From: an uncultured Chitinophaga sp.
GTDB taxonomy: Bacteria > Bacteroidota > Bacteroidia > Chitinophagales > Chitinophagaceae
DNA length: 14,576 nucleotides
Reading direction: 5' to 3'
NCBI RefSeq assembly: GCF_937874145.1
Contig: NZ_CALNBI010000455.1
Span: 1-14,576, forward strand
The notes under the pieces were generated by a model that had not been told where the DNA came from, made no database searches, and saw only the letters and a list, made by a program, of their open reading frames with translations. A program made the translations under genes and the position numbers. Of this stretch, positions 1 through 5,857 are shown piece after piece (position 1 is the stretch's first letter; each line of letters opens with the position of its first letter).

Positions 1-5
1 CATCC

Positions 6-503
6 CTATTTACGCGGAGCGGTTTTTTCCATGCGCAGGCCCACGCTGAGCATATCGGGCAAGGGGTTCTGGCGCATGTTCTGCTCGAATGTGAAACGAT
101 AGGTGCCGGCCCTGGGAAGGATCGCGTTCTGCTGGATGGGAATGCGGTGCTCGAAGATATCGTCGAGGCCGCTGCCCAGCCATTTGCCGTAGCTGTCGGC
201 CAGGGGCAGTTCCACCCTCCGGGTTTGCGGCAGGCTGTCGCCGGGCATCTGCGTGCTCACGATCAGCCAGAGATTGTTGTACGGATAGGCGTCCGTATGG
301 CGGACGTTAACGTACAGGTTGTAAAAGAACGCCGTGTCTTCCGCGGCGAGCGTGACTTCATATGCTGGTTTGAAGGAAGCATCCCAGTTGGATTGCGGGA
401 TGTCCCTGTTTTTCTCGAAGGTATCCAGCTTCGGCGGCGAGCAGGCGAAAGCGAGCAGGCTGATGGCGAAGCAGGCGGAGCGTGATATCGTCGTGCGGAT
501 CAT
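6..503 (-). CDS. gldH: Gliding motility lipoprotein GldH
   Basis: GldH is a cell-envelope lipoprotein needed for gliding in Flavobacterium and widespread in Bacteroidota, including non-gliders. The 165-residue product has a charged start (MIRTT), a hydrophobic stretch and Cys21 after ALA-type residues (A18-F19-A20-C21). This is a loose lipobox, so lipidation is likely but not textbook. The mature part has the GldH-like features of an early aromatic/Asp-rich segment, a central 'YNNLWLIV' strand and a C-terminal 'YRFTFEQNMR' strand. I chose the ATG at 503 because it lies 8 bases past the yicC stop and places the signal peptide at the N-terminus. An in-frame start 24 codons upstream would lie inside yicC and bury the signal. 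It is the second gene of the yicC-gldH unit, which may continue past the left edge. The family call rests on recalled similarity. Confidence 0.85.
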   Translation of the reverse strand: MIRTTISRSACFAISLLAFACSPPKLDTFEKNRDIPQSNWDASFKPAYEVTLAAEDTAFFYNLYVNVRHTDAYPYNNLWLIVSTQMPGDSLPQTRRVELPLADSYGKWLGSGLDDIFEHRIPIQQNAILPRAGTYRFTFEQNMRQNPLPDMLSVGLRMEKTAPRK

Positions 504-511
504 ATGCTTGT

Positions 512-1387
512 TTAGAGTACGTTGAGCACCTGCTCTTTGGCTTTTTCCAGCTCGTCTTTCATCATCACTACCCATTGCTGGATGCCGGCGTCGTTTGCTT
601 TGGAGCCGGTGGTGTTGATTTCGCGGCCGATCTCCTGGAGTACGAAGCCCAGTTTCTTGCCTTTGGCGGGCTCGGCTTCGTTGAGTATCTCTTTGAAATA
701 GCGGCAGTGGTTCTGCAGGCGCACCAGTTCCTCGGAGATGTCGAGCTTCTCCAAATAGAAAATAAGCTCCTGTTCCATGCGGTTGCCGTCGACGTTTTCT
801 TTGCCTACGTATTCGGCCAGGAGCGTTTCGAGGCGGGTGCGCACTTTCTCTTTGCGGAGCGGGTCCAGTTCGCGGACTTTTTCGGTGTAAAGCAGGATGT
901 TATCGATACGAAGCAGGAGGTCTTTCTCCAGCATCTGCCCTTCATCGACGCGGTGTGCATCCATTTCTGCAACGGCTTTGCGGACGATGGCGGCTACTTC
1001 GTTCCATTCGTTTTCGGAGATTTGTTCGGAAGCGGGGGATACGACTTCAGGGAGCTTCATGAGCACGTTGAGCATATCTTCCTGCGGGATGGCGAGGTCG
1101 CGGGCCATGCCGGAGATGGCTTCGTAATAGTAACGGGCGAGCTCGGTGTTGATGACTACGGGGCGGTTGGCGCCGTTCTGTTTGATGTTGATCGTGGCAT
1201 CGAGGGTGCCGCGCTGCAACTCCGATTGAAGGATGTTGCGGATGTCGAATTCGTAGGGTTTCAGTAAGGGGGACATTTTGAGATTCACTTCAAACTGTTT
1301 CCCATTGAGCGATTTGATCTCGGCCACAATGGTCGTTTCTCCCCGGGTTACCTCCGCACGGCCGAAGCCGGTCATGGATTTCAGCAT
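512..1387 (-). CDS. yicC: YicC/YloC family endoribonuclease
   Basis: YicC proteins are cytoplasmic endoribonucleases; in E. coli YicC has been linked to small-RNA turnover. The 291-residue product is close to the family's usual length of about 290. It opens with the hallmark 'MLKSMTGFGRAE' and 'EIKSLNGKQFEVNLK'. The middle has the conserved 'EQELIFYLEKLDISEELVRLQNH' region (about residues 200-225, acidic and His-containing). It ends in the DUF1732-type tail 'GREINTTGSKANDAGIQ', which is conserved across the family. The ATG at 1387 gives exactly the family N-terminus. It is the first gene of a unit with gldH, 8 bases downstream. A perfect -7 element sits 17 bases upstream of the ATG, inside a spaced inverted repeat. 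The family assignment is secure; the RNA targets in this organism are unknown. Confidence 0.95.
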   Translation of the reverse strand: MLKSMTGFGRAEVTRGETTIVAEIKSLNGKQFEVNLKMSPLLKPYEFDIRNILQSELQRGTLDATINIKQNGANRPVVINTELARYYYEAISGMARDLAIPQEDMLNVLMKLPEVVSPASEQISENEWNEVAAIVRKAVAEMDAHRVDEGQMLEKDLLLRIDNILLYTEKVRELDPLRKEKVRTRLETLLAEYVGKENVDGNRMEQELIFYLEKLDISEELVRLQNHCRYFKEILNEAEPAKGKKLGFVLQEIGREINTTGSKANDAGIQQWVVMMKDELEKAKEQVLNVL

Positions 1388-1398
1388 ATTATCTGTTT

Positions 1399-1429
1399 AT
1401 GTGACAAACCTAGTCAATTATTGTCATAT
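1399..1429. repeat. Spaced inverted repeat over the yicC promoter
   Basis: ATGTGACAA (1399-1407) faces TTGTCATAT (1421-1429). Eight of the nine positions pair as Watson-Crick complements, with one G-T. The spacer is 13 bases and the arm centres are 22 bp apart, about two helical turns. The left arm overlaps the -7 element, so a bound dimer could block it. The protein is unknown. Confidence 0.4.
1405..1412 (-). promoter_or_regulatory. -7 promoter element of yicC-gldH
   Basis: On the minus strand this reads TAGGTTTG, a perfect match to the Bacteroidota -7 consensus TAnnTTTG. It ends 17 bases before the yicC ATG. I see no clear -33 TTTG at the usual distance of about 20 bases upstream. Confidence 0.7.
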
Positions 1430-1451
1430 TTCGGCGCGGGCTACCAGCGTG

Positions 1452-2045
1452 TTAGCGGAAGAGGGCGGCTTCGAACGCTTTCTTGTCGAGGACGGTCATA
1501 TCCCCCGGCTGCATGCCCCGTATATCGAGGCGGCCGATGCGGTAACGGATGAGCCTCAACGTGGGGAAGCCTACGGCTGCCGTCATCTTCCTCACCTGCC
1601 GGTTTTTGCCTTCGGTGAGCACCAGCCGTATCCAGGGCGCGGGTATGTGCTGGCGGAAGCGGATGGGCGGATGGCGGTCGGGCACTTCCGGCGGAGCGTC
1701 GAACAAAGATGCCTTTGCGGGTTGGGTGCGGAAAGGCTTCCCGTCGACCGTAATCGTTACGCCGGTTTCCAGCATGCGGATCGCTTCGGGCGTTACCGCG
1801 CCATCCACCTGCACCCAGTATTCCCGTTCGTGCGCCTGTGCCGGTTGCAGCAGGCGGTGGTTGACGGATTTGTCGTTCGTGAGGATCAATAACCCTTCGC
1901 TGTCGTAATCCAGCCTGCCTACCGGGTACACGTCTTTCGGCACATCGAAGAAGTCGGATAAAACGGCTTTATCCCCTTCCTTCCCGAACCGGGTCAATAC
2001 CTGGTATGGCTTGTAAATGGTAAAATAGCGAAGGTTCACGCTCAC
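1452..2045 (-). CDS. rluE: RluE-type 23S rRNA pseudouridine synthase
   Basis: This is a pseudouridine synthase of the RsuA/RluB/E/F family. The 197-residue product lacks the N-terminal S4 RNA-binding domain found in RsuA and RluB. That matches RluE, which in E. coli modifies U2457 of 23S rRNA. The catalytic motif is 'VYPVGRLDYDSEGLLILTND' with catalytic Asp46. The second conserved block is 'LTEGKNRQVRKMTAAVGFPTLRLIRYRIG' near residues 145-172. There is no ATG near the N-terminus: the start is GTG at 2045, or GTG two codons later at 2039, and both keep the conserved 'RYFTIYKPYQVLT' segment. The gene diverges from the FNR-type regulator across 54 bases. I see no good -7 match for it on the minus strand. 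The exact uridine modified is inferred from domain structure. Confidence 0.88.
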   Translation of the reverse strand: MSVNLRYFTIYKPYQVLTRFGKEGDKAVLSDFFDVPKDVYPVGRLDYDSEGLLILTNDKSVNHRLLQPAQAHEREYWVQVDGAVTPEAIRMLETGVTITVDGKPFRTQPAKASLFDAPPEVPDRHPPIRFRQHIPAPWIRLVLTEGKNRQVRKMTAAVGFPTLRLIRYRIGRLDIRGMQPGDMTVLDKKAFEAALFR

Positions 2046-2048
2046 TGC

Positions 2049-2080
2049 TTTGGTTAAGGGCCTGTAAATTAGTAATTTTG
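2049..2080 (+). promoter_or_regulatory. Promoter of the FNR/CRP-type regulator
   Basis: TTTG at 2049-2052, then 20 bases, then TAATTTTG at 2073-2080. Both elements match the Bacteroidota consensus (TTTG, about 19-21 bases, TAnnTTTG) with no mismatch. The -7 element ends 19 bases before the ATG at 2100, which predicts a leader of roughly 12-15 bases. Confidence 0.85.
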
Positions 2081-2099
2081 CCGCATCCTTAGCGATTTT

Positions 2100-2816
2100 A
2101 TGGCACCTGACATGTTAAGCGATCCGTCTCCCTGCCCGTACTGCGGCAAATACCTGGGCGAAATATTTTCCGCCGCCACGCCTGAACATGTGGAAGAGAT
2201 CGCCAACGCCAAAACCTGCAAGATCTACCGTAAAGGGCAAGACATATTCCAGGAAGGCGCGCATCCTTACGGCATCTGGTTCGTCAACTCCGGGAAAGTG
2301 AAGTTGTCGCACAGCGGCGACGAAGGCCGCGAGCAAATCATCCGCCTTGTGAAGCCGGGCGACCTCATCGGTTATAAGGCGCTCATTAGCAACGAACCAT
2401 ACACCGCTACCGCTACCGTGCTGGAAGACAGTGCGGTTTGTTTCATCCCCCGGGAAGTATTCCTCGGCCTTTTGCAGAAAGATCCCACCCTTGCGCTGCG
2501 CATGATGCAGATCCTGTCGAGCGAGCTGAGAAGGGCGGAACAGAAGATCACGCACCTGGCGCAGAAGCCAGTCCGCGAGCGCCTCGCCGAAACGTTGCTT
2601 ACCCTGAAGGAAACTTATGGACTGGAAGCGGATGAGGAAACGATCAACGTGATGCTTTCCCGGGAGGAGATCGCCAACCTGGTGGGTACCGCTACGGAAT
2701 CGGCCATCCGGTTGTTGTCGGAATTCAGGAAAGAGAAAGTGATTGATCTCTCCGGCAAAAAAATCCGCATTCTCCGCCTGCAGCAACTTATCAAAATGGC
2801 CAATCTCCAGGATTAA
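2100..2816 (+). CDS. FNR/CRP-family transcriptional regulator
   Basis: A 238-residue DNA-binding regulator of the CRP/FNR superfamily. The cyclic-nucleotide-type beta-barrel spans about residues 40-125 and includes 'GYKALISNEPYTATATVLEDSAVCFIP'. A dimerisation helix follows at about 130-155. A winged helix-turn-helix lies near 186-215 ('SREEIANLVGTATESAIRLLSEF', with Glu200 and Arg204 where FNR has its recognition Glu and Arg). FNR's recognition Ser is Ile203 here, so the half-site may differ. The N-terminus carries C12-P-Y-C15 and Cys40. Cys114 in 'LEDSAVCFIP' aligns with FNR Cys122 ('LETSMVCEIP'). Four such cysteines could hold an iron-sulfur cluster that senses oxygen or NO; this is inference. 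I do not see the full cAMP-binding signature. The promoter is excellent. The next gene is 359 bases away, so it is probably monocistronic. Confidence 0.9.
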   Translation: MAPDMLSDPSPCPYCGKYLGEIFSAATPEHVEEIANAKTCKIYRKGQDIFQEGAHPYGIWFVNSGKVKLSHSGDEGREQIIRLVKPGDLIGYKALISNEPYTATATVLEDSAVCFIPREVFLGLLQKDPTLALRMMQILSSELRRAEQKITHLAQKPVRERLAETLLTLKETYGLEADEETINVMLSREEIANLVGTATESAIRLLSEFRKEKVIDLSGKKIRILRLQQLIKMANLQD

Positions 2817-2981
2817 GCCATCTAAAACCCAAATCCGAACAGAGAACCGTTTGGCCGGCTAACTACCCATTACCGTCAGAAACGCGAAATTTAAAGCCTA
2901 GCATGGCGATGCAGTGCTATGCACGTGCGACGATATGTGTGATGAAACGTAGTGTTGGAAAGGGTTTGGGCTGGAATTAAA

Positions 2982-3011
2982 AAAGTCTGACTGCGTGAAC
3001 AATCAGACTTT
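2982..3011. terminator. Hairpin, possible weak terminator
   Basis: AAAGTCTGA (2982-2990) and TCAGACTTT (3003-3011) form a 9-bp stem with a 12-base loop. On the plus strand the T tract is poor (TTTCTTAG). On the minus strand the stem runs into TTTTTTAA, a better tract, but no minus-strand gene ends here. It lies 165 bases after the FNR-type gene, far for a terminator. Confidence 0.35.
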
Positions 3012-3039
3012 CTTAGTATGTGAATGGGTTAGTAAGTAC

Positions 3040-3057
3040 AGGGAAATAAATTTCCCT
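3040..3057. repeat. 18-bp palindrome, operator-like
   Basis: AGGGAAATAAATTTCCCT: two perfect 8-bp arms around a central AA. It lies about 90 bases upstream of the lpxD-like gene's -7 element. There is no T tract and the gap is too tight for a good RNA hairpin, so a dimeric protein site is likelier than a terminator. Confidence 0.45.
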
Positions 3058-3108
3058 ACACAATATTAAAAAGAATTTCATCACAAAAGAAAAATTTTAC
3101 AAGAAATT

Positions 3109-3139
3109 TTATTCACAAGCAAAAAAAAATTGTGGATAA
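3109..3139. promoter_or_regulatory. Pair of DnaA-box matches
   Basis: TTATTCACA on the plus strand (3109-3117) fits the relaxed DnaA box TTWTNCACA. TGTGGATAA at 3131-3139 is TTATCCACA on the minus strand, the perfect strong box. They face each other 13 bases apart at the edge of an AT-rich tract. The second box sits 7 bases upstream of the lpxD-like gene's -7 element, in the promoter spacer. Binding by DnaA is inferred from the motif only. Confidence 0.45.
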
Positions 3140-3146
3140 CGCCCCC

Positions 3147-3154
3147 TAACTTTG
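3147..3154 (+). promoter_or_regulatory. -7 promoter element of the lpxD-like gene
   Basis: TAACTTTG, a perfect TAnnTTTG match, ends 21 bases before the ATG at 3176. The only upstream TTG (3130-3132) is 14 bases away, shorter than usual. An in-frame TTG at 3152 lies inside this element and so cannot be the start codon. Confidence 0.7.
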
Positions 3155-3175
3155 CTTCGATTTAACGATGTACAT

Positions 3176-4117
3176 ATGAAGTTTGACTCACCGATACCGG
3201 TTACAGAAATAGCAGCGCTCACCGGCGCAACGCTTAAAGGCAATGCGTCGCTGATGGCGACGGGCATCAACGAGATTCACAAGGTGACGCCCGGCGACAT
3301 CTCGTTCGTGGATTTCGAGAAGTATTACAACGCCTGCCTCAACTCGGCGGCCACCATCATCATCATCAACAAGGATGTGGAAGTGCCCCCGGGCAAAGCG
3401 ATCCTCGTTACCGACGATCCGTTCTCCGCATACGTGGGATTGGTAAAACGCTTCCGCCCCTATGAGCCGCAGAACAAGGCGGTGAGCGACAGCGCGGTGA
3501 TCGGCGAAGGCACCGTTATTTCCCACGGCGCCGTTGTAGGCCATCACGTTACCATCGGCCGCAACTGCATCATCCACCCCAATGTCGTGATCTACGACCA
3601 TACCGAAATCGGTGATAACGTGATCATCCATTCCGGCAGCGTCATCGGGGCAGATGCATTCTATTTCAAAAAACGGGCTACCCGCGAGGTCATGTGGGAT
3701 AAACTCATGAGCTGCGGCCGCGTCATCATCGAAAGCGACGTGGAAATCGGCGCGCTCTGCACCATCGACAAAGGCGTAAGCGGCGATACCATCATCGGGC
3801 GCGGCACCAAGTTCGACAACATGATCCACATCGGCCACGGCACCGTTATCGGCCGCAACTGCCTCTTCGCCGCACAGGTAGGCGTAGGCGGCAAAGCCAT
3901 TATCGAAGACAATGTGGTGCTCTGGGGACAGGTAGGCGTCAACAAAGACCTCACCATCGGGAAAGGCGCCGTCGTGTTTGCCGGCAGCGGGGTGAAAGAC
4001 TCCATCGAAGGCGGTAAAAACTACTTCGGTTCGCCCGTGGAAGAAGCACGCACCAAAATGAAAGAACTCGCCTGGATCAAAAGGATCCCCGAGATGTGGA
4101 ACAAAATCAAAGGTTAA
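3176..4117 (+). CDS. lpxD: LpxD-like UDP-acylglucosamine N-acyltransferase
   Basis: LpxD transfers a hydroxyacyl chain from acyl-ACP to UDP-3-O-acylglucosamine in lipid A synthesis. The 313-residue product has the LpxD N-terminal domain (about 1-100: 'INEIHKVTPGDISFVDFEKYYNACLNSAATIIIIN'). A left-handed beta-helix follows, built of hexapeptide repeats such as 'AVIGEG', 'VTIGRN', 'TEIGDN' and 'DTIIGRG' (about 104-272). 'FDNMIHIGHGTVIG' places His221 where E. coli LpxD has catalytic His239. A C-terminal amphipathic helix completes the fold. The sequence 'IGADAFYFKKR' replaces the E. coli 'IGAEGFGYAND'. The usual lipid A neighbours (lpxC/fabZ, lpxA) are absent, so this may be a second LpxD paralogue with a different acyl or sugar substrate. 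An unknown lipoprotein gene follows after 10 bases. The ATG at 3176 is chosen because the upstream TTG lies in the promoter. Confidence 0.85.
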   Translation: MKFDSPIPVTEIAALTGATLKGNASLMATGINEIHKVTPGDISFVDFEKYYNACLNSAATIIIINKDVEVPPGKAILVTDDPFSAYVGLVKRFRPYEPQNKAVSDSAVIGEGTVISHGAVVGHHVTIGRNCIIHPNVVIYDHTEIGDNVIIHSGSVIGADAFYFKKRATREVMWDKLMSCGRVIIESDVEIGALCTIDKGVSGDTIIGRGTKFDNMIHIGHGTVIGRNCLFAAQVGVGGKAIIEDNVVLWGQVGVNKDLTIGKGAVVFAGSGVKDSIEGGKNYFGSPVEEARTKMKELAWIKRIPEMWNKIKG

Positions 4118-4127
4118 TATTCAAGTC

Positions 4128-4823
4128 ATGATAAAATCCCTTTCCGGGTTCGCTGCAGCCTGCCTCCTCCTCGCCGGCTGCGGCGTTTCGAAGAACGCAA
4201 CCCAAACCGGGCTCTATACCGCCGCCAACGAAGTAACCGTTAAGACCGACGACGGATGGTTCTCGGCCAAAACGATCTCCCTCGGCGATTACGCCACCAC
4301 TTCCCGCACCAACGGCATCCCTTCCGGCGCGCCCGCGAAGCAATGGAAGAACACCTCCGACGCTTTTTACTTCACCGTAAAGAACGGCAGTTCGCAACTG
4401 CCCGTGCAGGTGCTCAGCACGCCGCGCATTACCTTCTCCGCACGCACCTTTCCCGGTTGGTTCCCGGTGATGGGGAACGATGCGCCGCTCTGGTACATCC
4501 ACGCCGGCGCCACCGCCGCAGATCCGCTCAAAAGCTGGGAGATGATCGTGAAAAGGAACATCGCGTTCCTGGAGCTGAACGACAATAAAGCGGTCGGCAT
4601 CCTCCGTTCCAATACCGACGAACTGAAGGTGACGGCGCACAACCGCTACGGTGCGGTGAACAGCGCTGACCGGATTTGTTATGAATTCCAGCTGAAGGGC
4701 ATCCCTGTAGCCGCTGTGCTCACGGGGAAAGACCAGCGCGCCTGGCTGCAAAAGGAACTCGACCCCGCCACGCGCGAAACGCTGGCGGCAGTGATGCTCG
4801 GCCTGTTGTTCAGGCCGCAGTAA
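4128..4823 (+). CDS. Lipoprotein of unknown function
   Basis: I do not recognise this 231-residue family. It opens with a clear lipoprotein signal: Lys3, a hydrophobic core and the lipobox L15-A-G-C18, with Gly next. The rest is soluble and mixed alpha/beta, with aromatic motifs such as 'FYFTVKNGSSQLPVQVLSTPRITFSARTFPGWFPVMG' and 'LWYIHAG'. It ends in the hydrophobic 'LAAVMLGLLFRPQ'. It has a single internal cysteine (in 'DRICYEF') and no visible enzyme motif. The ATG is 10 bases after the lpxD-like stop with no promoter between, so the two are very likely cotranscribed. It may act in envelope lipid handling, but that is inference from the neighbour alone. It converges with the SDR gene 10 bases away. 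A 7-bp hairpin at 4799-4817 lies inside the end of the gene but lacks a T tract. Confidence 0.8.
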   Translation: MIKSLSGFAAACLLLAGCGVSKNATQTGLYTAANEVTVKTDDGWFSAKTISLGDYATTSRTNGIPSGAPAKQWKNTSDAFYFTVKNGSSQLPVQVLSTPRITFSARTFPGWFPVMGNDAPLWYIHAGATAADPLKSWEMIVKRNIAFLELNDNKAVGILRSNTDELKVTAHNRYGAVNSADRICYEFQLKGIPVAAVLTGKDQRAWLQKELDPATRETLAAVMLGLLFRPQ

Positions 4824-4833
4824 AGGATGGGAT

Positions 4834-5823
4834 TCAGGAAGCGCGTTGCTGTTGTTCGCGGAGGAAGTTGCGCGATATTTCGCCAATGGTATCGGCGAGC
4901 GGGCGGAACCGGAAACCGGGGAGCGCTTCCAGGATCTTGCCGTTGTTGTAGTAGACTTTCAGTTGTGCCGTGCGGGCCGTTTCGCGGGTAAGCAAAGGGC
5001 GCTTGCCTGTGATCATGCCGCGGATTTTCTCTATCCGCCATACGATGGCCGCCATCCAGGGTTTGGCGGCGATGTGCGGGGGCTTCTTGCCGAGGTGGAG
5101 GGCCATTTCGTTGAACAGCTGGCGGTAGGGCCAGTTGTCGCCGTTGAGGATAAAGCGCTCGCCCGAAATGGGGCTTTCCATCAGCCGGATCATCGCTTCC
5201 ACCACATCTTCCACATCCACGAAACCGTTGACGCCCTCTGTGTAATACGGAAACTCTTTCCAGGCATTCTTCAACAGCATCCCCGACCCGTCGTGCCAGA
5301 AACCACTTCCGAGTATAATGGAAGGGTTCACGATCACGGCGTCGAGCCCTTCGGCGATGCCGCGCCAGATTTCCATCTCGCTCAGATGTTTGCTGACGGC
5401 ATACTGGCTGTTGTTTTTGCTTTCTTCCCACTGTGATTTTTCGTTCAGCTGATCGTTTTGCTTCGCGCGCCCCAGCGAGGCTACGGAGCTGACGTGCACC
5501 AGCTTGCGGATGTTCGCGTCGATCGCCATGTTCACGACGTTGGCGGTGCCTTCGATGTTGATCTTCATCATAGCCTCCCGTGCGTCCGGCTGGAAGGAAA
5601 CGACGGCGGCGCAGTGGTATACTTCGTTAATGCCGGCGAATGCCGCTTCGAGGGAGGTAACATCGAGCACGTCGCCCTGCACCCATTCGATCCTGTCGGC
5701 CACATCTTTCACGGCGTCGGGTATGCGGCTGCGATAGAGGGCGCGTACCGGCTTGCCGGCCTTCACCAGCGCCCGCAGCAGATAACTACCCAAAAAACCC
5801 GTTCCGCCTGTGACAAGGATCAT
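4834..5823 (-). CDS. Extended SDR NAD(P)-dependent epimerase/reductase
   Basis: A 329-residue Rossmann enzyme of the extended short-chain dehydrogenase family, nearest in look to dihydroflavonol-4-reductase/NAD-dependent epimerase proteins. The nucleotide motif T5-G-G-T-G-F-L-G12 is at the very N-terminus. 'YHCAAVVSF' at about 69-77 and 'VHVSSVASLG' (Ser112/113) lead to the catalytic Tyr141-xxx-Lys145 ('QYAVSKHLSE'). 'VIVNPSIILG' marks the substrate side. The substrate cannot be read from the sequence; a 3-beta-hydroxysteroid-like or sugar role is possible. The ATG at 5823 is chosen because an upstream in-frame extension of 44 residues would overlap the end of the preceding gene and displace the Rossmann motif. 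A perfect -7 element lies 24 bases upstream, so it can be transcribed separately from the hydroxyacyl-CoA dehydrogenase gene 34 bases before it. Confidence 0.9.
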   Translation of the reverse strand: MILVTGGTGFLGSYLLRALVKAGKPVRALYRSRIPDAVKDVADRIEWVQGDVLDVTSLEAAFAGINEVYHCAAVVSFQPDAREAMMKINIEGTANVVNMAIDANIRKLVHVSSVASLGRAKQNDQLNEKSQWEESKNNSQYAVSKHLSEMEIWRGIAEGLDAVIVNPSIILGSGFWHDGSGMLLKNAWKEFPYYTEGVNGFVDVEDVVEAMIRLMESPISGERFILNGDNWPYRQLFNEMALHLGKKPPHIAAKPWMAAIVWRIEKIRGMITGKRPLLTRETARTAQLKVYYNNGKILEALPGFRFRPLADTIGEISRNFLREQQQRAS

Positions 5824-5847
5824 TGCTAATGAATTGAGATGAAGCCA

Positions 5848-5855
5848 CAAATGTA
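5848..5855 (-). promoter_or_regulatory. -7 promoter element of the SDR gene
   Basis: On the minus strand this reads TACATTTG, a perfect TAnnTTTG match. It begins 2 bases after the stop of the upstream gene and ends 24 bases before the SDR ATG. No clear -33 TTTG is visible, since the upstream DNA is coding. Confidence 0.6.
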
Positions 5856-5857
5856 AA

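Larger units (their letters stand above)
2817..3175. other. 359-base non-coding region before the lpxD-like gene
   Basis: I see no credible gene here. The left part has clustered short palindromes, including GCATGGCGATGC at 2901-2912 (four-base arms) and GCACGTGC at 2921-2928. In the middle is a hairpin at 2982-3011 and a perfect palindrome at 3040-3057. From about 3060 to 3130 the sequence is strongly AT-rich, ending with two DnaA-box matches and then the lpxD promoter element. Composition differs sharply from the GC-rich genes on both sides. It could be an extended regulatory region or, more speculatively, replication-related. Confidence 0.6.

Noticed and set aside
482..1267. Long plus-strand open frame (261 codons) opposite yicC
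   Set aside because: It is antisense to a clear YicC gene and has the His/Phe/Val-rich composition of a shadow frame, with no family resemblance.
3152..3175. TTG start giving an eight-residue longer LpxD-like protein
   Set aside because: The TTG is the last part of the -7 element TAACTTTG, so it lies upstream of the expected transcript.
2817..3175. Firm call of a chromosomal replication origin
   Set aside because: Only two DnaA-box matches are present, gene orientations flip again at 4834, and whole-chromosome skew is not available. It is kept only as a hypothesis.
4799..4817. Hairpin as a terminator between the lipoprotein and SDR genes
   Set aside because: The 7-bp stem has no T tract on either strand and lies inside the lipoprotein coding sequence.
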